From SUG1106 sp051883095 (GTDB lineage Bacteria > Bacillota > Clostridia > Peptostreptococcales > Anaerovoracaceae), in NCBI GenBank assembly GCA_051883095.1, contig JBJETB010000014.1:1-16658 (forward strand): a stretch of 16,658 nt of DNA. Reading direction: 5' to 3'. Shown here piece by piece: positions 1-6,857 of this stretch. Each line of letters opens with the position of its first letter. The stretch's first letter is position 1. Position numbers and translations under genes: made by a program. The notes beneath the pieces were generated by a model. That model was not told the DNA's origin, did not search any database, and worked only from the letters and a program-made list of their open reading frames with translations.

Positions 1-17
1 AATTATTAAATTATCAA

Positions 18-33
18 GGTACATTTATGTACC
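18..33. promoter_or_regulatory. Inverted repeat upstream of the aldehyde dehydrogenase
   Basis: GGTACA and TGTACC form a perfect 6-bp inverted repeat around TTTA, ending 17 bases before the AGGAGG ribosome binding site of the aldehyde dehydrogenase gene. This could be a repressor operator or a small leader hairpin. No convincing -35/-10 pair is visible downstream of it, so the promoter probably lies left of the window or overlaps the repeat. Which protein binds it is unknown. Confidence 0.35.
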
Positions 34-63
34 CAAAAGATATTATACGAGGAGGTAACTGAA

Positions 64-1494
64 ATGAAAATGATTGTAAACGGAAAGAAAGTCGACAGCG
101 AAAGCGGACTTACATTTGATATCATAAATCCGGCAACAGGAGAGGTAATTGAAGCCGTTCCTAAGGCCACAGAAAAGGATGTGATTGCAGCAATCGACGC
201 TGCAGAAAAAGGCCAGAAAGTCTGGGCAGAGATACCTGCATGGCAGCGTGCTCAGGTTTTATACAAATTCCTTGATATTGTAGATGCAAACAAGGAAGCA
301 CTGGCACAGACACTTTGCGCAGAAAACGGAAAGCCGATAGTCGAGGCTAGAGCAGAAATAGGCAACATAAGAATCGGCTTTTCCGGTTTCATAGAAGCAG
401 CCAAGCACTACTACGGCAGCATTATTCCGCAGGGCCAGGAACAGGGCCAGGATAAGAATATGCAGCTCATTACCAGAGAGCCTATCGGCATAGTTGCCTG
501 CATCATTCCGTTCAACTTCCCTTGTGACCTTTACGACCAGAAGGTTGCTCCGGCTCTGATGATGGGAAATGCGGCAATCGTACTTCCTTCCTCGGACAAC
601 CCTCTTACACTGATGAAGCTGACCGAAATGCTGGTGGAAGCCGGCGTTCCTAACGGTGTAATCCAGTGTCTGACAGCTCCGGGAAGCGTAAAGGCAGCAG
701 CAGTAAAGGACCCAAGAGTACATCTTGTTACCCTTACAGGAAGTACCGAAGTAGGTATAGATACCGCCAAGCTGGCAGCAGAAAATCTGACTCACACAGC
801 TCTTGAGCTGGGCGGCAACGATGCTTTTATCGTACTTGATGACGGCGACGTTGACCTGGCAGTTGAAGAACTTATCTGGGGACGTATGTACAATACAGGA
901 CAGGTATGCTGCGCAAGCAAGCGTTTCCTCATCCACAATTCACTTAAGGATGAGTTTGCAAAGAAGGCTGTGGCAAGAATCAGCCAGCTGAAGGTGGGAA
1001 TGCCTGCAGACGAAAGCACCCAGGTAGGATGCCTCATCAGTGAAAAAGCTGCTGTAAAGGTAGAAGAACAGGTTAAAAAGACAGTTGAGCAGGGCGGAAA
1101 GATCCTTCTCGGCGGCAAGAGAAACGGTGCTTTCTATGAGCCGACAGTAATTGCAGACGTTCCTAAGACTGCAGATGTAGCTGCAGACATGGAAATTTTC
1201 GGACCTGTAGTGCCGATTATCGGCTTTGATACCGATGAGGAAGCAATTGAAATCGCTAACAAATCCATTTTCGGTCTGTCAAGCTGCGTATTCTCGAGAG
1301 ATCAGAAGCGTGCTTTCAAGGTAGCATCAAAGATGGAAGCAGGCGGAGCGGTAATCAACGGCGCAAGCTTCTTCAGAGCTTTTGAGCAGCCTTTCGGAGG
1401 CTGGAAGCACAGCGGCATAGGCACCGAAGGTGTATTCTCGACCTTTGATGAAATGACACTTTCCAAGACCATCGTACTGAAGAACATTTTCTAG
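64..1494 (+). CDS. NAD(P)-dependent aldehyde dehydrogenase, succinate-semialdehyde dehydrogenase-like
   Basis: This cytoplasmic aldehyde dehydrogenase should oxidise an aldehyde to the carboxylic acid with NAD(P)+. The 476-residue length is that of a complete family member. The general-base glutamate lies in ELGGND (Glu248), the catalytic cysteine in GQVC (Cys282, followed by a second Cys283), and the nucleotide-binding TLTGSTEVG motif precedes them. The C-terminal FGGWKHSGIG-type segment is also present. The start is fixed by an AGGAGG site just upstream of ATG 64; a second ATG follows two codons later. Overall similarity is to the succinate-semialdehyde/lactaldehyde branch, but the substrate cannot be settled from sequence. 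The gene converges on an IclR-family regulator, which may control it, although its own promoter lies outside or at the edge of the window. Confidence 0.93.
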   Translation: MKMIVNGKKVDSESGLTFDIINPATGEVIEAVPKATEKDVIAAIDAAEKGQKVWAEIPAWQRAQVLYKFLDIVDANKEALAQTLCAENGKPIVEARAEIGNIRIGFSGFIEAAKHYYGSIIPQGQEQGQDKNMQLITREPIGIVACIIPFNFPCDLYDQKVAPALMMGNAAIVLPSSDNPLTLMKLTEMLVEAGVPNGVIQCLTAPGSVKAAAVKDPRVHLVTLTGSTEVGIDTAKLAAENLTHTALELGGNDAFIVLDDGDVDLAVEELIWGRMYNTGQVCCASKRFLIHNSLKDEFAKKAVARISQLKVGMPADESTQVGCLISEKAAVKVEEQVKKTVEQGGKILLGGKRNGAFYEPTVIADVPKTADVAADMEIFGPVVPIIGFDTDEEAIEIANKSIFGLSSCVFSRDQKRAFKVASKMEAGGAVINGASFFRAFEQPFGGWKHSGIGTEGVFSTFDEMTLSKTIVLKNIF

Positions 1495-1553
1495 TAAAGG
1501 TTCTGGTATGGAGCATTTCCACAGAAAAAAATAAGTCCATACATATAAATAAA

Positions 1554-1592
1554 GAAAAGATGCATGCGGCGATAAGCTTCGTGCATCTTTTC
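1554..1592. terminator. Bidirectional intrinsic terminator between the convergent genes
   Basis: An 11-bp perfect stem pairs 1554-1564 (GAAAAGATGCA) with 1582-1592 (TGCATCTTTTC) around a 17-base loop. The A-run at the left foot and T-run at the right foot give a U-tract on both strands. It lies between the stop of the aldehyde dehydrogenase (1494) and the stop of the minus-strand regulator (1616), so it can end transcription from both sides. The stem is AT-rich and thus of moderate strength. Confidence 0.75.
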
Positions 1593-1615
1593 ATTATTAC
1601 GATAATAAATAAGAT

Positions 1616-2380
1616 TTAACCGGTATAGCCCATGGAACGGGATATTTCCAGAGCCTGTTTTTTTACGTATTCGGCAACAGGTTCTATTCTGTCTACTGTG
1701 AGAAGTGAAACGGGACCGCTTGCAGAAATTGCTGCTATGATATCTCCGCGGTAATCGTAAATGGGAGCACCTATACAGCGGTGGCCTTTCTCCGATTCTT
1801 CATCATCTATGGCCCATCCGCGGCGGCGTACCAGATCCAGGTCTGCGATAAGCTCGTCCACAGAGCCCAGAGTCTTTTCAGTAAACTTTATGAAGCTGCA
1901 GTCCGCCATAATAGTTCTTACCTGAGCGGCAGAGTAATTTGACAGCAGGCACTTTCCCAGAGAACAGGAATAGGCGTGAACGCGGACTCCGATCTGTGAG
2001 TACATTCTGACATTGGAGAATACATCCATCTTCTCTATGTAAACGACCTGATTGCCGTCAAGCACTCCTAAATGTGATGTCAGACCCAGCTCCGCAGTGG
2101 TCTGAGCAACGTAAGGACGTGCCTCTGTCTGGAGCTCCAGATTGTTGATATAGCAGCTTACAACTTCAATGAGGTTGATTCCCAGCCGATATGTACCCTT
2201 GTCTGTTTTGCTTACGTAGCCTCTGGCCATAAGTGTTGACAGAATACGGTGAACTGTGCTTTTATTCAGACCGATGCGGGTTGCTATTTCCGTTACACCA
2301 AGCCCATCATGATAATCGGCAAGGACTTCAATTATATCGAGTGCACGTTCAATGGACTGAACGCTGTTATCCTTTGTCAT
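1616..2380 (-). CDS. IclR-family transcriptional regulator
   Basis: This 254-residue protein has the normal IclR size and layout. An N-terminal winged helix-turn-helix (about residues 8-70; SIERALDIIEVLADY, then VTEIATRIGLNKSTVHRIL) is followed by a C-terminal effector-binding domain (about 75-250). IclR proteins bind small organic acids or related metabolites and repress or activate adjacent catabolic genes. The start is set at ATG 2380, preceded by AAAGGAG at good spacing. The open frame extends upstream to 2635, but that extension is low-complexity, lacks a ribosome binding site and would run through both divergent promoters. The divergent racemase-kinase-cyclase operon and the convergent aldehyde dehydrogenase are the obvious candidate targets. 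Palindromes over its own promoter suggest autoregulation. The effector is unknown. Confidence 0.93.
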   Translation of the reverse strand: MTKDNSVQSIERALDIIEVLADYHDGLGVTEIATRIGLNKSTVHRILSTLMARGYVSKTDKGTYRLGINLIEVVSCYINNLELQTEARPYVAQTTAELGLTSHLGVLDGNQVVYIEKMDVFSNVRMYSQIGVRVHAYSCSLGKCLLSNYSAAQVRTIMADCSFIKFTEKTLGSVDELIADLDLVRRRGWAIDDEESEKGHRCIGAPIYDYRGDIIAAISASGPVSLLTVDRIEPVAEYVKKQALEISRSMGYTG

Positions 2381-2401
2381 GGCGGCGGCTCCTTTCGTTT
2401 T

Positions 2402-2442
2402 GATTTTATAGTAAACTATACGGACTGTAAAATCAAGATTTT
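2402..2442. promoter_or_regulatory. Cluster of nested inverted repeats over the iclR-type promoter
   Basis: Three overlapping symmetries are visible. TATAGT-AA-ACTATA (2407-2420) covers the -10, and AAAATC-AA-GATTTT (2429-2442) covers the -35. A longer 11-bp pair, GATTTTATAGT (2402-2412) with ACTGTAAAATC (2424-2434), has one mismatch. The two small palindromes have the same form (6-bp arms, AA centre) and centres 22 bp apart, about two helical turns, so they would sit on the same DNA face. Operator function is inferred. Confidence 0.5.
2408..2436 (-). promoter_or_regulatory. Predicted promoter of the IclR-family gene
   Basis: On the minus strand, TTGATT (-35, plus coordinates 2431-2436) and TACTAT (-10, 2408-2413) are separated by exactly 17 bases (2414-2430). 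The expected start of transcription is near 2400, about 20 bases before the ATG and its AAAGGAG site. Both boxes lie inside palindromes (2429-2442 and 2407-2420), consistent with repression of this promoter by a bound dimer, possibly the IclR protein itself. Confidence 0.6.
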
Positions 2443-2479
2443 TTGATGGAGGGTATAAACAGCATGTATAAATATCAAA

Positions 2480-2508
2480 TTGCATATCATATGAAAATAT
2501 GATATATT
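2480..2508 (+). promoter_or_regulatory. Predicted promoter of the racemase-kinase-cyclase operon
   Basis: TTGCAT (-35, 2480-2485) and TATATT (-10, 2503-2508) are separated by 17 bases, giving a sigma-A type promoter with a predicted start near 2515 and a leader of about 50 bases. No equally good promoter is visible inside the operon, so all three genes probably depend on it. Confidence 0.6.
2484..2505. promoter_or_regulatory. Inverted repeat filling the -35/-10 spacer of the operon promoter
   Basis: ATATCATAT (2484-2492) and ATATGATAT (2497-2505) are perfect 9-bp arms around GAAA. The repeat begins in the -35 box and ends in the -10 box, so a bound protein would block or remodel RNA polymerase. 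The obvious candidate is the divergent IclR-family protein, although the arms do not match the palindromes at its own promoter. Confidence 0.5.
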
Positions 2509-2520
2509 TTTTGTACAAAA
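2509..2520. promoter_or_regulatory. Perfect 12-bp palindrome at the predicted transcription start
   Basis: TTTTGTACAAAA is a perfect palindrome directly after the predicted -10 box and over the expected +1. It could be a second half of a composite operator. A palindrome with an AT-rich sequence of this length can also arise by chance. Confidence 0.35.
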
Positions 2521-2534
2521 CCGATACATTGGAG

Positions 2535-2549
2535 GAGGTCTTGGACCTC
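2535..2549 (+). promoter_or_regulatory. Small leader hairpin ahead of the racemase gene
   Basis: GAGGTC and GACCTC form a perfect 6-bp stem around TTG within the predicted leader. It lies just before the AGGAG (2554-2558) that serves the racemase ATG. The left arm overlaps a second purine-rich GGAGGAGG run (2531-2538). The hairpin could be an operator or an mRNA structure affecting ribosome entry. Its function is unknown. Confidence 0.35.
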
Positions 2550-2566
2550 AGACAGGAGCACAATCC

Positions 2567-3469
2567 ATGAAAAAGAAGATAAAAATTATTGTGGCAGACC
2601 CGGCGGGAAATATTACGATTTTTGTAAAGGACCATTTTGACAGAAGTGAGTATACGCAGGTGGCCAGACAGCTTCTTGAGATGAAAGAACTCAGAGGCGA
2701 GCAGGTGGCATTTATTCTGGACACACCTTCCTGCGGCAGAGCACAGGGAAAGATGGAAATGTGCGGTCTGGAGTTCTGCGGAAACGCTTCACGTTCCTTC
2801 GGGCTGATTAAAGCGAAGGAACTCGGTATAGAGGGTAAAGGAAGCGTGTTTGTGGATGTGAGCGGATGTGATGAAATTCTTACCGTAGACGTCAATACGG
2901 AAAGCAGCTATACCAAGGTGAAGATGCCAAATCCTGTGGGATTGTCGAAAATTGACCTCAGTTCATTGGCGATAGGCGATGCAGCGTATGCAGGCGATGC
3001 AGCGGGTCCGGGTGACGCAGTGCCTGCCGTAGACTTTGGCGGAATCCTCCATGTGATACTTCGCGGCATACCGGCAACAGAAAAAAACTTTGCAGCAATA
3101 AAAGATTTAATAATGGCAAAATACAATCCTCCGGCTCTGGGCGTCATGTTCTGCAGCAGTGATATTAAAAAAGACGGCGGGGCATCGATCTGCGCCATGA
3201 CACCGGTGGTATATGTAAAAGATGTGGATACCACATATTTTGAGGGTTCCTGTGGTTCGGGAACCACTGCGTGCGCCGCATCTTTCGGACTGGATCAGGG
3301 AGATGGAATTCATCACTTCGTATTCCGTCAGCCGGCAGGAACTATAGAAGCCACTGCTCATATTTCAGAAGGGCAGGTTGAAAAAATATACATTGAGGGA
3401 AAAGTTGAGCTTTCAGAAGAAAAAGAGGTAGAAGTAGATATAATGAAAAAGACGGAGATGAGAAGATAA
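2567..3469 (+). CDS. DapF-fold, cofactor-independent amino-acid racemase/epimerase
   Basis: This 300-residue protein has the two-cysteine active site of the diaminopimelate epimerase fold. Cys71 lies in FCGNASR (DapF: CGNGxR) and Cys229 in SCGSGTTA (DapF: CGTGA). Such enzymes invert the alpha-carbon of an amino acid using two cysteines as base and acid, without PLP. The motifs are degenerate compared with true DapF, and the spacing resembles the histidine-racemase group (CntK-like). A non-DAP amino acid is therefore more likely, but this is inference. It also contains an Ala/Gly/Asp insert (residues 137-154) made of three 18-bp repeats. The start at ATG 2567 has AGGAG eight bases upstream. 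The stop overlaps the ATG of the next gene by one base (TAATG), so it is the first gene of a coupled operon with a kinase-like sensor and a diguanylate cyclase. Confidence 0.82.
   Translation: MKKKIKIIVADPAGNITIFVKDHFDRSEYTQVARQLLEMKELRGEQVAFILDTPSCGRAQGKMEMCGLEFCGNASRSFGLIKAKELGIEGKGSVFVDVSGCDEILTVDVNTESSYTKVKMPNPVGLSKIDLSSLAIGDAAYAGDAAGPGDAVPAVDFGGILHVILRGIPATEKNFAAIKDLIMAKYNPPALGVMFCSSDIKKDGGASICAMTPVVYVKDVDTTYFEGSCGSGTTACAASFGLDQGDGIHHFVFRQPAGTIEATAHISEGQVEKIYIEGKVELSEEKEVEVDIMKKTEMRR
2975..3028 (+). repeat. Three 18-bp tandem repeats inside the racemase gene
   Basis: Three consecutive 18-bp units encode GDAAYA, GDAAGP and GDAVPA (residues 137-154). The first 12 bases of units one and two are identical (GGCGATGCAGCG at 2975 and 2993), and the third has diverged. 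The repeats stay in frame and probably form a flexible loop between the two DapF-like lobes. Copy number could vary among strains. Confidence 0.8.
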
Positions 3470-4803
3470 TGACACCGGAGCAATTAAAATTTATAAATAT
3501 ATCAGTGGAAATGTGCGGAGTGATTATCAGCGTTCTGGGAATAGTTCTGATACGCGTAGGCACCAGGATGGATAGAAATACAAGCAGAAGATTTGAATCC
3601 ATGTTTCTCTGTCTTGCTGTAGACCTTTTGTCTAATATAACAGGTCTGCTGACGAAAGGAATGAACGGAACCTTCGGATTTTACACCGTAAGAATTGCAA
3701 ACTTCTGCGAATTCCTTTTCGGATATCTGCTCACCTGCCTTGTGACGTTATACCTGCTCGACTGCGTGGACCCAAAGAAAAAAATGAAAACATTCAGGGA
3801 ATGTATTTATGGATTTTATGGTCTTCAGATTCTGCTTCTGGTCATTTCGCAGTTCAATCACATGTATTATTATGTAGACGATGCAAACTTTTATCACAGA
3901 GGAGACGTGTTCTGGCTTTCACATGCAGTTTCCATATGCGCCATGGTGCTCAATGCGGTCATCCTCGTAAAATATAAAAACAGTCTGACACGACGACAGA
4001 GAAAAGCTTTCTGGTGCTATACTCTGATTCCGGCAGCAGCGCTGGTTGTGCAGACATTTTTCTATGGACTTTTCCTGACCATGTTTGCAGGTGTCATAGC
4101 TGCAGTGCTCATGTTTGTTTTCATACTGGAAGACCAGGTTGATAAGTACTGCGAGAAGGAAAGGGAAAACACCAAGCTGAGGGTTTCCATAATGCTGAGC
4201 CAGATTCAGCCGGATTTCCTGTATAATACGCTGGACTCTATATACATACTTTGCAAAAAAGACCCTGATAAGGCGCAGAAGGCTGTAAGATATTTCGCTG
4301 ACTATCTGCGGCTTAATCTCAGTTCCATAAACCGTGAAGAACCTGTAAAAATTGAAACAGAAATGAATCACGTGAAGATATATCTTGAACTGGAAAAAAT
4401 GTCTTCTGAAGACACGGTTAATTACAATCTGGATGTGGAGGCAGGAGGATTTATGGTGCCGGCTCTTTCCGTGCAGCCTCTTGTGGAAAATGCGGTCAAG
4501 CATGGAATCACCAGGAAAAAGGGCGGAGGCACTGTTACAGTAAAGGTAAGCGAGTACGACGACTTCTATGAAATTTATGTTATAGATGACGGAGCGGGAT
4601 TTGACCTGTCGCAGCCGCCTGATGACAATAGAACCCATCTCGGCATGGAAAATGTGCGTAAACGTCTTGATGCCATGTGCGGGGGAACCCTTACCGTCAG
4701 CAGTGCTTTAGGAAAGGGAACGACGGCTGTAATAAGGGTTCCTAAAGAAAAGGGACGCGGAGATATTCTTCTTCATCAAAGTAAGGAGGAAATGCTGTGC
4801 TAA
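3469..4803 (+). CDS. LytS-like membrane sensor histidine kinase homologue lacking the phospho-accepting His
   Basis: The N-terminal half (about residues 8-222) contains roughly seven hydrophobic segments, so it sits in the cytoplasmic membrane. A short helical linker leads to a His_kinase-type domain of the LytS/YehU group and a GHKL ATPase domain. ATP-binding features are intact: N-box PLVENAVKHG (Asn341), DDGAGFD (Asp374, Gly375, Gly377), and LGMENVRKRL with GKGTT near the end. The family motif usually reads QIxPHFLYN; here it is QIQPDFLYN, with codon GAT at 4213-4215, so Asp249 replaces His. Conventional autophosphorylation should not be possible, and the protein may act as an ATP-binding scaffold or regulator. 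It overlaps the preceding stop by one base, and its own end overlaps the GGDEF gene by seven. No response regulator gene is nearby. Confidence 0.88.
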   Translation: MTPEQLKFINISVEMCGVIISVLGIVLIRVGTRMDRNTSRRFESMFLCLAVDLLSNITGLLTKGMNGTFGFYTVRIANFCEFLFGYLLTCLVTLYLLDCVDPKKKMKTFRECIYGFYGLQILLLVISQFNHMYYYVDDANFYHRGDVFWLSHAVSICAMVLNAVILVKYKNSLTRRQRKAFWCYTLIPAAALVVQTFFYGLFLTMFAGVIAAVLMFVFILEDQVDKYCEKERENTKLRVSIMLSQIQPDFLYNTLDSIYILCKKDPDKAQKAVRYFADYLRLNLSSINREEPVKIETEMNHVKIYLELEKMSSEDTVNYNLDVEAGGFMVPALSVQPLVENAVKHGITRKKGGGTVTVKVSEYDDFYEIYVIDDGAGFDLSQPPDDNRTHLGMENVRKRLDAMCGGTLTVSSALGKGTTAVIRVPKEKGRGDILLHQSKEEMLC

Positions 4804-5888
4804 AGAAACTGAAAGAATTCATCATATGTTATTGGATTTATGGAGGGATCAGCAGAGAAGACTACGATGAGAACAAGGATGCCGTACTTAAAAGAAACAA
4901 GGAGACCTTAGCTCCGGCATCTGCAGTTACAACGCTGATGTTCGCAGGACTGCTGCTGAGCAGCTTTTTCCTGGAAGCAACAAGCGATGCCCGGTCGTGT
5001 TATATTGTAATGTTACTGATTGCTCTTTTTGTGCTGATTATGTCACTGACTGCTGTAAAACATAAATCAGAACTTGTTATTTTGATGTGGTATCTTTTGC
5101 TCTCAGGCTTAGGGCTTTACGGTGTATTGCTCAACACCGTCGTCGGACCTGAGCTTTCGGCGACTACTATCTGTGTGTTTATGGTGGCCGGGCCGCTGCT
5201 CATTATAGACAGACCGGTGAGAGTATTAAGCTTCATGATGGCGCTTGCAGCGGCCTTTGTGTTATGTGCAGCCAATATGAAGACTCCGGATCTGGCTTTT
5301 GTCGACAGTGTTAATGTGATATGCTGCCTGCTAATGGGAATGGCCATTTATGTCTGCATGAACCATGTGAGACTTCGTGAAATAGTTCAGGCCAGACATC
5401 TCCGCCATGAGAGGGATACAGACAGGCTGACGGGCCTCCTTAACAAATCTGCGGCCGAGGACATCATACGCCGTCAGCTTAAAAGCATGTCTGAAAAGAG
5501 TGCTCTTATCGTCATGGACATCGATGATTTCAAAAGCTTTAACGATACATACGGACATGCCTTCGGTGATGTGATACTTAACAGAACGGCAGGCTGTATA
5601 GCTTCTGTATTTGGAGAATCAGCAATCTGCAGCCGTTTCGGTGGGGATGAATTCGTTATATATCTGGCTGAAACATCTGAACGTGCGCTTGCACTTATGC
5701 TGGACGGTCTTGAAGAAACCCTTAAAAGGGATATTGTGATGCCTCGTCAGGATATACATGTAGCCGTCAGTGCAGGTGCCGCATTTTCCATGAGGCACGG
5801 AAACAGTTACGAGGAGCTTTTTAAAAGTGCGGATACGGCACTGTATGCTGCTAAAAAAGCCGGAAAAGCCCGCTATATGATTTACTAG
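4797..5888 (+). CDS. Membrane-bound diguanylate cyclase (GGDEF)
   Basis: This 363-residue protein makes cyclic di-GMP from two GTP. A short cytoplasmic N-terminus (1-40) is followed by about six membrane segments (42-190), a charged linker and a C-terminal GGDEF domain (about 200-363). The domain begins with DRLTGLLNK and includes DIDDFKSFND (metal/nucleotide site) and an intact signature RFGGDEF (282-286). No RxxD inhibitory site lies at the usual position before the signature, so product feedback may be absent. Translation starts at GTG 4797, seven bases after AAGGAGG (4783-4789), and overlaps the kinase-like gene by seven bases. This coupling suggests matched amounts and possibly a membrane complex with the kinase homologue. 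There is no EAL or HD-GYP domain. Confidence 0.92.
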   Translation: MLKKLKEFIICYWIYGGISREDYDENKDAVLKRNKETLAPASAVTTLMFAGLLLSSFFLEATSDARSCYIVMLLIALFVLIMSLTAVKHKSELVILMWYLLLSGLGLYGVLLNTVVGPELSATTICVFMVAGPLLIIDRPVRVLSFMMALAAAFVLCAANMKTPDLAFVDSVNVICCLLMGMAIYVCMNHVRLREIVQARHLRHERDTDRLTGLLNKSAAEDIIRRQLKSMSEKSALIVMDIDDFKSFNDTYGHAFGDVILNRTAGCIASVFGESAICSRFGGDEFVIYLAETSERALALMLDGLEETLKRDIVMPRQDIHVAVSAGAAFSMRHGNSYEELFKSADTALYAAKKAGKARYMIY

Positions 5889-5893
5889 TCAAT

Positions 5894-5909
5894 GTGCCGG
5901 AAATGGCAC
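5894..5909. terminator. Weak hairpin between convergent operons
   Basis: GTGCC (5894-5898) pairs with GGCAC (5905-5909) around a six-base loop in the 41-base gap between the GGDEF stop and the PfkB stop. No T-run follows on either strand, so it is a poor intrinsic terminator. It may be a processing stop or chance. Confidence 0.25.
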
Positions 5910-5929
5910 GAGCAGCTTGAGGTTATACG

Positions 5930-6856
5930 TCAGTCCGGAAAAGATAATGGCATATTCTGCTGCTTAGAGTTTAAGACTGCACCTCTGACAGCTACGATTC
6001 TGGATGCGGCCTCGTTGGCTTTTGCCAGGGCTTCTTTCATACTGAAGCCTTTGGCCAGGCAGGCCAGAACCGCCCCGCAGTGGCCGTCGCCTGCGCCTAT
6101 GGTATCCACTATACGCTCAGGTTTTACTGCTGCCACCCGGACAAAATTTTTGCCGTCGTAATAACAGGAGCCGTTTTCACCTACTGTTACAATTACCGTT
6201 TCACCGGTCATGGCGAAAAGAGCAGCCGATGCGGATTCAATATCTGCTGCTCCTGTGTATCCTGTCACTTCACCCTCGTTCAGATGAACAATAGGGTTAA
6301 GAGCAAAGATCCTTTTAATAAGGTTTTTATCTATTTTATCGATTCTAGGGCCGGGTGCAAACACCGGCTTTATTTTGCTTCTTTCCAGAAAATCTACGAT
6401 TACATCTCCCGTCTTGTCTTCGATTTCAAGACCGCATATATATGCATAAGAAAAACGGTCGGGATCAATGACGTCAAACCATTCCCTCTCAAAAAGATAT
6501 TCTGCACCGTGATAGCAGATAAAAGTACGTTCCCCTGATTCCTCTACGAAACAGTAGCAGCAGCCGTTTTCGCTGTCGGGAGCGGGAACGGGACTTGTAA
6601 TTCCTTTTGCAGAAAGTTCTTTACGGATAAAATCGCCGTATATTCCGCGACCCACCGGTGAGAACAGGGTGTATGGCATGCCGAAGAAATCTATCATTGA
6701 CGAAACGTTGTAGGCACAGCCGCCGAGGGAGATGGTCTGTGACTTTACATGAATGTCCTGCGCCGTAGTGGGCAGGACATCAACATTTATTATTACATCG
6801 GCAACGGTGGAACCAATAACAAGTATATCCGTTTTATATGATGAACCGGCGGTCAT
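5930..6856 (-). CDS. PfkB-family sugar or nucleoside kinase
   Basis: This 308-residue, probably cytoplasmic enzyme belongs to the ribokinase/PfkB family and should transfer phosphate from ATP to a hydroxyl of a sugar, nucleoside or related substrate. The N-terminal VIGSTVADVIINV strand, the GGCAYNVS substrate-site motif and the C-terminal DTIGAGDGHCG motif are visible. In the last of these, Asp257 is the catalytic base and GAGD forms the anion hole. The usual residues after GAGD are Ala/Ser-Phe; here they are Gly-His, a mild variation. The start is ATG 6856, one base after the nadE stop (TAA-T-ATG), with GGGGAGG inside the end of nadE. The frame is open 20 codons further, but that part is antisense-like overlap with nadE. 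The coupling suggests a link to nucleotide or NAD metabolism, but the substrate is unknown. Confidence 0.87.
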   Translation of the reverse strand: MTAGSSYKTDILVIGSTVADVIINVDVLPTTAQDIHVKSQTISLGGCAYNVSSMIDFFGMPYTLFSPVGRGIYGDFIRKELSAKGITSPVPAPDSENGCCYCFVEESGERTFICYHGAEYLFEREWFDVIDPDRFSYAYICGLEIEDKTGDVIVDFLERSKIKPVFAPGPRIDKIDKNLIKRIFALNPIVHLNEGEVTGYTGAADIESASAALFAMTGETVIVTVGENGSCYYDGKNFVRVAAVKPERIVDTIGAGDGHCGAVLACLAKGFSMKEALAKANEAASRIVAVRGAVLNSKQQNMPLSFPD

Positions 6857-6857
6857 A

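Noticed and set aside
259..1118. Long minus-strand frames within the aldehyde dehydrogenase gene
   Set aside because: The plus strand encodes a complete enzyme with catalytic Glu and Cys; the antisense proteins show cysteine-rich or low-complexity composition typical of shadow frames.
2381..2635. Upstream extension of the IclR-family frame by 85 codons
   Set aside because: It lacks a ribosome binding site, has non-family sequence and crosses both divergent promoters; ATG 2380 has AAAGGAG in good position.
2567..3469. Proline racemase or true diaminopimelate epimerase
   Set aside because: The two cysteine motifs follow the DapF fold rather than the proline-racemase signatures, and they deviate enough from DapF (CGNASR, CGSGTT) that I kept a broader call.
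5892..6538. Plus-strand frames opposite the PfkB gene
   Set aside because: They are antisense shadows of a well-supported enzyme and have no start signals or family features.
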